Position numbers and translations under genes: made by a program. From Candidatus Omnitrophota bacterium (GTDB taxonomy: Bacteria > Omnitrophota > Gorgyraeia > Duberdicusellales > 4484-171), in assembly GCA_014728785.1 (NCBI GenBank), contig WJKZ01000077.1, forward strand, positions 1-5,090: a stretch of 5,090 bases of DNA, read 5' to 3'. This document shows, in pieces, positions 1-4,747 of the stretch (position 1 is the first letter of the stretch; each line of letters begins with the position of its first letter). The notes below the pieces were generated by a model, which was not told the origin of the DNA, made no database searches, and was given only the letters and a program-made list of their open reading frames with translations.

Positions 1-18
1 AAGCTGTTCTTGGGTCAT
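1..18 (-). CDS. 5' end of a minus-strand gene leaving the window (product unknown)
   Basis: Reading leftward from base 18, the minus strand has ATG followed by five codons, giving M-T-Q-E-Q-L, before the window ends. The case for a gene is the ribosome site rather than the protein. An exceptionally good Shine-Dalgarno lies six bases ahead of this ATG, and no other start competes for it. The gene is divergent from the purine permease at 239 and shares the 220-base spacer with it. Six residues are too few to assign a family, so the product is unknown. The stop codon and nearly all of the protein lie outside the window. Confidence 0.65.
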
Positions 19-23
19 GACAG

Positions 24-33
24 CACCTCCTTT
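24..33 (-). promoter_or_regulatory. Perfect Shine-Dalgarno for the gene starting at 18
   Basis: On the minus strand this is AAAGGAGGTG, a ten-base match to the pyrimidine-rich 3' end of bacterial 16S rRNA. The GGAGGT core (25-30) sits six bases from the ATG at 18-16, which is near-ideal spacing. It is the main evidence that a real gene begins at 18. It also shows that the organism uses classical Shine-Dalgarno initiation, which makes the weak sites at 239 and 4282 stand out. Confidence 0.75.
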
Positions 34-149
34 TGGTTGTCGTTGGTATTTTGTCAAACACCATTTTACGGCAACTGAGGGCTGTTTGTGACCCTTTTTT
101 TCAAAGAACTGTCAACACATCTCTTGGATTATACATATACAGCAGGTGT

Positions 150-227
150 TTGTAAGTTGTATCTTGTAACTTGGTTATTTCCTGATAGCTAGTAGCCTGC
201 AGCCTGCAACTTGCAACCTGAAGCCTG
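150..227. repeat. Degenerate 7-bp-period repeat abutting the permease start
   Basis: On the plus strand TTG recurs exactly every seven bases at 150, 157, 164 and 171. After a phase break, CTG/TTG recurs every seven bases at 197, 204, 211, 218 and 225. Units such as TAGCCTG, CAGCCTG, CAACTTG, CAACCTG and AAGCCTG are related but not identical. On the minus strand they read CAGGCTG, CAAGTTG and so on. The array ends 11 bases before the ATG at 239 and so forms the immediate leader of the permease gene. The same period and triplet appear in the array near 4334-4444. The function is unknown. The divergence between units suggests an old or error-prone expansion. Confidence 0.75.
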
Positions 228-238
228 ATTGGTTAGCT

Positions 239-1558
239 ATGATTGATAAGATTTTTAAGTTAAAAGAAAACCAGACAACTTTAAGACGTGAAGTCATCGG
301 AGGAATAACGACCTTTATGGCTATGTCTTATATAATCTTTGTCCAGCCGGTAGTTCTCTCTGCCTGCGGTATGGATAAAGGAGCTGTAACAATAGCTACA
401 TGCATAGCTGCAGCCGCAGGCACTCTGTTTATGGCTTTCTTGGCCAATTATCCTATAGCGCTCTCTCCGGCTATGGGACATAACTTTTATTTTGCCTATG
501 TAGTATGCCTTGCAATGGGAGTGCCCTGGCAAACCGCACTGGGAGCAAATTTCATCTCCGGCGCTGCCTTCATAGTGCTCGCTCTTTTCGGTCTGCGCGA
601 AAAACTTATAAATTCGGTACCTCAAAGCCTTAAAAATGCAATAGCCGTGGGAATAGGGCTTCTAATAGCTCTCATCGGCCTTGAGTGGTCAGGAATAATT
701 GTAAGGGTCGAAGGAACATTGATCGGGCTGGGTGACCTTAAAAATGCACCGGTCCTTCTTTCTCTGGCCGGTATCCTGCTTATCTCTATACTTCTGGTAT
801 TGAGGATAAAAGGAGCAATTCTTCTGGGGATTCTTGCAAGCACACTCATTGCCCTTATTACCGGCATGAGCCAGTATAGGGGGATAGCCGGCACTCCTCC
901 TTCGATAAGCCCGACCCTTTTTAAGCTGGATATAGCAGGTGCGCTGAGCTGGGAAATGCTGGGTGTAATATTTACCTTATTTTTTCTTGATTTATTCGAT
1001 ACGGTAGGCACCTTAATCGGAATAAGCGAAGAAGCGGGCTTTATAAAAGATGGTAAACTCCCCCGAGCTAAAGGGGCTCTGCTGAGTGATGCTTTAGCTA
1101 CTTTAGGCGGAACAACTCTTGGCACCTCTACCGTAACAAGCTATATCGAAAGCTCAACCGGGGTAGCCGAAGGGGCCCGGACCGGCCTTGCAAACGTAGT
1201 TACCGCCCTTCTGTTTATACTTGCCCTATTCTTTTATCCTTTAATCCAGATGGTATCGGCAGGCTATGAGAGTTCAGGAATCACCCTTTATCCAATTATT
1301 GCTCCCGCTCTTATAATTGTAGGGGTCCTTATGATGGGTGGAATCCGCAAGATTGACTGGTCTGATTTCAGCGAATCTATCCCGGCCTTCTTAACTATTA
1401 CCATAATGTCCTTCTCTTTCAGTATAACCGAGGGAATATCCTTCGGATTTATATCCTACACGCTGCTTAAAACGGTAAGTAGAAAATCCGGGCAGGTACC
1501 ACTTCTTCTAAAAGTCTTCTCGATTCTTTTTGTCTTAAGATATATATTCTTAAAATAA
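239..1558 (+). CDS. NCS2 family purine permease, AzgA/PbuG-like (439 aa)
   Basis: Inner-membrane transporter, predicted to import a purine base (hypoxanthine, guanine or adenine) with a coupling ion for salvage. Seen in the sequence: the N-terminus LKENQTTLRREVIGGITTF (8-26) matches the usual AzgA-branch start, followed by GMDKGAV (44-50) and the substrate-region segment ALSPAMGHNFYF (74-85). DLFDTVGTLIG lies at 251-261, LPRAKGALLSDA at 274-285, and GTSTVTSYIESS (295-306) contains the conserved glutamate E304. The length of 439 aa is normal and hydrophobic segments fill the chain, so the gene looks intact. The ATG at 239 fits the family N-terminus although no Shine-Dalgarno precedes it. Two positions differ from the commonest AzgA pattern: Q36-P37 where N-P is usual, and H81-N82-F83-Y84 where L-N-A-F/Y is usual. 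The exact substrate is therefore uncertain. The gene appears monocistronic and converges on the gene at 1565-2032. Confidence 0.93.
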   Translation: MIDKIFKLKENQTTLRREVIGGITTFMAMSYIIFVQPVVLSACGMDKGAVTIATCIAAAAGTLFMAFLANYPIALSPAMGHNFYFAYVVCLAMGVPWQTALGANFISGAAFIVLALFGLREKLINSVPQSLKNAIAVGIGLLIALIGLEWSGIIVRVEGTLIGLGDLKNAPVLLSLAGILLISILLVLRIKGAILLGILASTLIALITGMSQYRGIAGTPPSISPTLFKLDIAGALSWEMLGVIFTLFFLDLFDTVGTLIGISEEAGFIKDGKLPRAKGALLSDALATLGGTTLGTSTVTSYIESSTGVAEGARTGLANVVTALLFILALFFYPLIQMVSAGYESSGITLYPIIAPALIIVGVLMMGGIRKIDWSDFSESIPAFLTITIMSFSFSITEGISFGFISYTLLKTVSRKSGQVPLLLKVFSILFVLRYIFLK

Positions 1559-1564
1559 GCTGTA

Positions 1565-2032
1565 TTATTCTCTGCCGGCTTTCGTATGTAAATTATAATG
1601 TTTTCTATACGAAGCCCTGTTCTTTCTTTTAGAAGCATACAGACATAAGAAACCGCCAAAAACAAAAAGCAAAAGACAGATTATGCCCGTGAGGTAGTCG
1701 TTAAAAAAATAAAATTCCTTTTGCTGGGGAAATACCCGCTTAATCTCCTGAGAGGAAAAAACAAGAGCGAGAGTTGAAACCATAAATAGTTGGTAAGCTG
1801 ATACTGATAGTAAAATAACCCCTATATCGTGTCTCCATTTTGATATTTTGCGCAAAACAAGGCCTAAACCGATAAAAATTAAGGCCGGAACCAACATCAC
1901 CCCCATTATCCATAATTTTTCACCCAGAGAAAAAGAGTACTGGTCTGTGCTGAAGAAACCGATGCTATTTACTATCGATAGAAAGAACCCTCCCAGGCAA
2001 TAAAAAACAATCCCCAATACGTTTCTTGCCAT
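1565..2032 (-). CDS. Four-helix integral membrane protein of unknown function (155 aa)
   Basis: I do not recognise this protein. Four strongly hydrophobic segments are visible, at about residues 5-27, 40-60, 70-92 and 113-133. They are followed by a basic hydrophilic tail (KRKNRASYRKHYN and onward, about 135-155) that is likely cytoplasmic. The loop at 93-112 carries charged and aromatic residues (SSQEIKRVFPQQKEFYFF). No catalytic or metal-binding motif is evident. The ATG at 2032 lies eight bases after the stop of the upstream gene (2041-2418), with only a weak purine-rich stretch before it. This suggests an operon with translational coupling. Both products are small four-helix membrane proteins and may share a process, but that is inference. 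The stop is only 6 bp from the stop of the convergent permease, and no terminator hairpin lies between them. Confidence 0.72.
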   Translation of the reverse strand: MARNVLGIVFYCLGGFFLSIVNSIGFFSTDQYSFSLGEKLWIMGVMLVPALIFIGLGLVLRKISKWRHDIGVILLSVSAYQLFMVSTLALVFSSQEIKRVFPQQKEFYFFNDYLTGIICLLLFVFGGFLCLYASKRKNRASYRKHYNLHTKAGRE

Positions 2033-2040
2033 CTGCTACT

Positions 2041-2418
2041 CTATGCTCTCATGAAATATTTATTTGAGTTAGGCCGAAAGAGAAAAAACACTATGACAGC
2101 AAAAATTACAAGACCAGGTACCATCGCTACTTTCACAGGTGAAGCAACAAGACCTACCAGAAAACCAATTATGCCCCAAACAACATACAACAGCCTGCCC
2201 CAGGCTTTCCCTTTTAGCATTCCGATTCCGCTTGCGATTGAAACTGCTGTCCCTATCCACATCAGAGCATATTGGACGGGCATAGGCAAAGGATTTTTAG
2301 ACATCACTTCTCTGGCTGCCGGGTTGTCTAAAGTCATAAGATACCCGAATACCGAAAGAACTCCTGTAACTATCAAAAACCAGGCAATAACAGTTATAAC
2401 TACGGGTCTTTTACTCAT
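2041..2418 (-). CDS. Small four-helix membrane protein of unknown function (125 aa)
   Basis: This is a hydrophobic protein with predicted helices at about residues 6-28, 47-68, 73-93 and 97-115, starting with a short positive N-terminus (MSKRP). The stretch GMLKGKAWGRLLYVVWG (66-82) and the end FLFRPNSNKYF (112-122) resemble motifs common in small uncharacterised bacterial membrane proteins: a G-K-x-W-G-R between helices 2 and 3, and F-R-P after the last helix. I cannot name a family with certainty. The start at 2418 is supported by a strong AAAGGAGGAGG purine block directly ahead. It is the first gene of a two-gene minus-strand operon with the gene at 1565-2032, eight bases downstream. The tRNA-Ser lies 152 bases upstream on the same strand. 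No enzymatic residues are apparent, so the function is unknown. Confidence 0.8.
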   Translation of the reverse strand: MSKRPVVITVIAWFLIVTGVLSVFGYLMTLDNPAAREVMSKNPLPMPVQYALMWIGTAVSIASGIGMLKGKAWGRLLYVVWGIIGFLVGLVASPVKVAMVPGLVIFAVIVFFLFRPNSNKYFMRA

Positions 2419-2430
2419 ACCTCCTCCTTT
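2419..2430 (-). promoter_or_regulatory. Strong, closely spaced Shine-Dalgarno for the gene at 2041-2418
   Basis: The minus strand reads AAAGGAGGAGGT directly before ATG, with two overlapping GGAGG cores. The better-placed core leaves four bases to the start codon and the other leaves one. The spacing is shorter than the usual five to eight, but the match is strong and no alternative start exists nearby. It fixes the start at 2418. Confidence 0.7.
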
Positions 2431-2511
2431 TTTTAAGTTAGCCCGAAATCTAACCCCATTTCATCCGAAAATGTATTAGGCCTGCCGTTCCTGCGATGAG
2501 CTGTGTCTGTG

Positions 2512-2538
2512 ACTATAAAGGCTTCTGGCTACGTTCAA
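2512..2538 (-). promoter_or_regulatory. Possible sigma-70-type promoter for the two-gene membrane operon
   Basis: On the minus strand TTGAAC (2538-2533) is followed after 15 bases by TATAGT (2517-2512), about 94 bases ahead of the ATG at 2418. The -10 box matches five of six consensus bases and the -35 box four of six. The spacer is two bases short of ideal, and such matches occur by chance. The operon could instead be read through from the tRNA-Ser gene upstream. Confidence 0.25.
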
Positions 2539-2541
2539 GGT

Positions 2542-2573
2542 CCGTTTTATTTTCCTCCTGGAAAGTAAAACGG
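2542..2573. repeat. 32-bp inverted repeat at the 3' end of tRNA-Ser
   Basis: Read on the minus strand, the outer arms CCGTTTTA and TAAAACGG pair perfectly over 8 bp. After one C/A mismatch the inner arms TTTCC and GGAAA pair over 5 bp around an AGGA loop. The first three bases (2573-2571) are also the last three of the tRNA (two acceptor-stem C residues and the discriminator G). The transcript could therefore fold into a trailer hairpin that competes with, or sits against, the mature 3' end. No T-run follows the hairpin, so it is not a classical intrinsic terminator. A processing or stabilising role is possible but unproven. Confidence 0.6.
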
Positions 2574-2658
2574 AGAGGGGGGGATTCGAACCCCCGGATC
2601 CAAAAAGGATCACGTGTACTCCAAACACGCGCACTCAACCGGGCTATGCGACCTCTCC
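2571..2658 (-). tRNA. tRNA-Ser, anticodon GGA
   Basis: The minus-strand sequence folds as a complete class II tRNA of 88 bases. The acceptor stem GGAGAGG pairs with CCTCTCC over 7 bp, with discriminator G. The D-stem GCA/TGC has 3 bp. The anticodon stem CGTGT/ACACG has 5 bp around the loop TTGGAGT, which places GGA at 2622-2620. The long variable arm is GATCC, a TTTTT loop, then GGATC. The T-stem GGGGG/CCCCC closes the loop TTCGAAT. A long variable arm with a G discriminator is the serine pattern, and GGA reads UCC and UCU. No 3' CCA is encoded, so it must be added enzymatically. The gene lies 76 bases downstream of the radical SAM gene on the same strand, and no terminator hairpin is evident between them. 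Confidence 0.96.
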
Positions 2659-2734
2659 AAGAAACATGTAACTGTCTGTCAATTTTCAAAATAATCCTGA
2701 CGCTGCAGATGACAAATTAAGATTTAATACTTAG

Positions 2735-4282
2735 TTATTTCAAAGAGCTGATACGGGTTAAAATTTTTATCGCAATAAAAAAATGCCTGAAACCGTACCA
2801 AAGAAAACGGATTTCTTGTTTCGGGTTTTTAATGATCAGTTTAAGTTTTTTACCCACATATTGCGGAGATAAATAAAATTTAATATAAGCTTTAATTATG
2901 GTAATTGATAAAGTCCTAATAGCCTTTTTTTCATGCTCATCTAAAATAGTAGCTTTTGTCTGCCCGCTTAAAAATTTGAGAAACTCTAAATCGATTTGCT
3001 GGTCTATCCTGTTTTTTTCACTGACAAATTTTTTAAAAATACTACCCCAAAGCGTATCGGGATATTTTCCAACCAGCAGTTCTTTAAAAATAGGACTGCC
3101 TGGTCCGGGACCAAAAAAATTATAAACTGCGTGGTCGGATTTAAGTTTTTTTGAAAATGCGATAGCTTTGTTTATATCTTCAATACTTTCTCCCGGAAAA
3201 CCAATTATAAAATTTGCAGAACAATGAATACCTGCCGCTTTGGTTAATTCAACTGCATTCTCTGCCTGTTCGGCAGTAGTACCTTTTGAGGATATCCTCA
3301 GAGAGTATGGCGATACCGCATCTACGCCGTATCTAATATTAAAACAACCGGCTCTTTTCATGCACTGCAGCATTTCGTAATCAACTGTATCAACCCGGCT
3401 CCAACAATTCCAGGTAATATTTAAATCCTCCTGAATAATTGTACTGCATATTTCAAAAACTCTATTTCGGAATAATGTGAAAACGTCATCGTTGAATGAA
3501 AAGTCACGGATATTATATTTTACCATACAATGCTTAATTTCCTCTATTACTCTTTTAGCAGACATGGGCCGTACCCTGTTAGACCACACATTATCCGAAC
3601 AACAAAAACTACAATTATATGGACACCCTCTAATTGTGTACAGACCTGTTGAGGGCAGTTTGTAGTAATGCCCAAAGCAGGGATGGTATCTGTGTATATC
3701 TAATTTTTCTCGCGCCGGAAACGGAATTTCATCTATATTTTTTATCAGTTCTCTTTCCGGGTTGATACAGACATTCTTTTTCTCCCGGTATGCAAGCCCT
3801 TCAATATGCGTTGAATCTGTCTTGTTGATAATACTATCTATGAGTTTATAAAAAGTAACCTCCCCCTCTCCGTATATAAGATAATCAAAACATGGGAAAT
3901 ACTCCAATGTCTCTTTAGGAAGGGCGGAAGCTTGAGCTCCTCCAATAACTGTTATTATTTTTTTATTATGATTTTTTATAAATTTTGCTACCCCTGCAGC
4001 ATCAAATATATTTACCGTATTCGCTGTTATTCCAATTATTTCCGGCTTTCGTTTAACTAAAACTTGCCCAAGCAGATCATACGGTTCAGAATAAACTTGC
4101 ATGTCAAATATCTCTGAGCTTATATTTTGACTCTCAAGATATGATGCAATATACGATATCCCAAGGGGGATTTCTTTTCCCGAAGCCCATGTTTCTTTTT
4201 TATATGGAGGCCGTATTAAGAGGGTAAAAGTATTCGTAGAATTATCTAAACATTTTATAGCGGTGTCTTTTTTTGTTTTCAT
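2735..4282 (-). CDS. B12-binding-type radical SAM protein (515 aa), substrate unknown
   Basis: The layout is that of the BchE-like cobalamin-binding/radical SAM superfamily. An N-terminal Rossmann-like B12-binding region spans about 19-155, with IPLGISYIASYLE (38-50), VIGGAQASALPKETL (112-126) and FDYLIYGEGE (132-141). The radical SAM core follows, with the 4Fe-4S motif C220-PYN-C224-SF-C227, plus FNDDVFT (263-269), WNCWSR (291-296) and FIIGFPGES (358-366). GPGPGSP (391-397) leads into a basic, helical C-terminal region. Such enzymes perform radical methylations, cyclisations or rearrangements. Nothing here identifies the substrate. The DxHxxG lower-ligand motif is not seen, which is common in this family. 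The segment usually resembling G-I-E-S-G is GVDAV (319-323) here. The ATG at 4282 has no clear Shine-Dalgarno, but the only later methionine before the core, M61, would delete much of the first domain. By hand counts on sampled lines GC is about 37%, against about 48% for the permease. Confidence 0.92.
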   Translation of the reverse strand: MKTKKDTAIKCLDNSTNTFTLLIRPPYKKETWASGKEIPLGISYIASYLESQNISSEIFDMQVYSEPYDLLGQVLVKRKPEIIGITANTVNIFDAAGVAKFIKNHNKKIITVIGGAQASALPKETLEYFPCFDYLIYGEGEVTFYKLIDSIINKTDSTHIEGLAYREKKNVCINPERELIKNIDEIPFPAREKLDIHRYHPCFGHYYKLPSTGLYTIRGCPYNCSFCCSDNVWSNRVRPMSAKRVIEEIKHCMVKYNIRDFSFNDDVFTLFRNRVFEICSTIIQEDLNITWNCWSRVDTVDYEMLQCMKRAGCFNIRYGVDAVSPYSLRISSKGTTAEQAENAVELTKAAGIHCSANFIIGFPGESIEDINKAIAFSKKLKSDHAVYNFFGPGPGSPIFKELLVGKYPDTLWGSIFKKFVSEKNRIDQQIDLEFLKFLSGQTKATILDEHEKKAIRTLSITIIKAYIKFYLSPQYVGKKLKLIIKNPKQEIRFLWYGFRHFFIAIKILTRISSLK

Positions 4283-4333
4283 TGTTTGTTAACTGAATTC
4301 TTGGGTCAAGCAGCTTCACCTTAGAACGATAAA

Positions 4334-4444
4334 CAGAAGCCAAAAATCAGAGGTCAGAAGTTAGAAGTCAGATTACAGTTAACAGATCGCAGAAACAAAT
4401 ATCTTTCTGTCTTCTGCCAACTGTTCTCTGTAAACTGTTAACTG
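4334..4444. repeat. Two opposed 7-bp-period arrays forming an imperfect inverted repeat
   Basis: On the plus strand CAG (or CAA/TAG) recurs exactly every seven bases at 4334, 4341, 4348, 4355, 4362, 4369, 4376, 4383 and 4390. After a 17-base step the complement CTG recurs every seven bases at 4407, 4414, 4421, 4428, 4435 and 4442. The halves are thus the same kind of array in opposite directions. Pairing arms are visible: CAGTTAACAG (4376-4385) with CTGTTAACTG (4435-4444), and CAGAAA (4390-4395) with TTTCTG (4404-4409) around an eight-base loop. The element fills most of the gap between the zinc-ribbon gene, whose stop codon is three bases away, and the radical SAM gene. Its function is unknown. 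No T-run marks it as an intrinsic terminator. Confidence 0.8.
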
Positions 4445-4447
4445 AAC

Positions 4448-4747
4448 CTACATATCAAGGAGCTTGCGGGCGTCTCTTTTGCTTAAAGCCTTTTTAAAAT
4501 CTTCAAAGTCAATAAAGATTATGCCGGGGTTGGCTTCCTTAATTTTAAGAAGAAACGAGGGGGTAAGCTTTCTTCTGAAACCCATATATTTAAAAGCAAC
4601 TCCGCAGGAAGGACAACTTGGGCTTGTAAGCTCAATCCCCGGGCTGTTACAGGAGTAACATTGAGAAGATAACTCTCCTGCAACAATTAAGTGCTTTTGT
4701 ACATCGTCTAAATCCATATTTTTCCAAACCCGCATGAATCCCTTCAT
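4448..4747 (-). CDS. Zinc-ribbon protein of unknown function coupled to the LOG gene (99 aa)
   Basis: This small soluble protein carries one clear metal-binding motif, C30-YS-C33, an 11-residue spacer, and C45-PS-C48-G, a treble-clef or rubredoxin-like zinc ribbon. The remainder, KLTPSFLLKIKEANPGIIFIDFEDFKKALSKRDARKLLDM (60-99; broken here only at its ends), is a charged helical tail with an acidic F-I-D-F-E-D-F core and no catalytic motif I recognise. The ATG at 4747 overlaps the TGA of the LOG-family gene as ATGA, so the two are almost certainly co-translated. No Shine-Dalgarno is evident, only the A-rich end of the upstream gene. M5 and M11 are alternative starts, but the overlap favours M1. 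The coupling suggests a role beside the LOG protein, for example in binding a protein or nucleic acid, but that is inference. Confidence 0.8.
   Translation of the reverse strand: MKGFMRVWKNMDLDDVQKHLIVAGELSSQCYSCNSPGIELTSPSCPSCGVAFKYMGFRRKLTPSFLLKIKEANPGIIFIDFEDFKKALSKRDARKLLDM

Noticed and set aside
7..17. Eleven-base TTCTTGGGTCA at 7-17, repeated near 4298-4308
   Set aside because: A few shared 11-mers are expected by chance in 5 kb, and the two contexts (codons 1-4 of a gene versus an upstream region) have nothing else in common.
52..115. Two TTGACA hexamers on the minus strand (57-52 and 115-110) as promoters for the gene at 18
   Set aside because: Neither has a recognisable -10 box 16 to 18 bases downstream, and the nearer one would place the -10 on the Shine-Dalgarno.
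130..141. TATACA hexamers at 130-135 and 136-141 as a -10 box for the permease
   Set aside because: No -35-like sequence stands 16 to 18 bases upstream of either copy, so AT-richness alone explains the match.
281..1125. Two minus-strand open frames (281-625 and 622-1125) inside the permease gene
   Set aside because: They lie wholly antisense to a strongly supported transporter, have no ribosome site and show no recognisable domain.
2051..2479. Plus-strand open frame of 142 codons opposite the gene at 2041-2418
   Set aside because: It is a shadow frame. The minus-strand gene has a strong Shine-Dalgarno and regular membrane helices, while this translation has a biased, domain-free composition.
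2677..2682. TTGACA on the minus strand upstream of tRNA-Ser, as a -35 box
   Set aside because: It lies only 18 bases from the tRNA 5' end, so a correctly spaced -10 would fall at or inside the mature tRNA. No -10-like hexamer is present there.
2496..2720. Plus-strand open frame of 74 codons across the tRNA
   Set aside because: It reads the antisense of tRNA-Ser and its trailer. The GGDSNPR-like peptide is the well-known artefact of translating a tRNA complement.
2571..4282. tRNA-Ser as an integration site for a genomic island carrying the radical SAM gene
   Set aside because: No integrase, no repeated copy of the tRNA 3' end and no mobile-element gene is visible. The gene lies on the 5' side of the tRNA, whereas islands normally enter at the 3' end.
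4334..4444. CRISPR-like array
   Set aside because: The period is 7 bp with degenerate units, with no 25-40 base repeats, no unique spacers and no cas genes.
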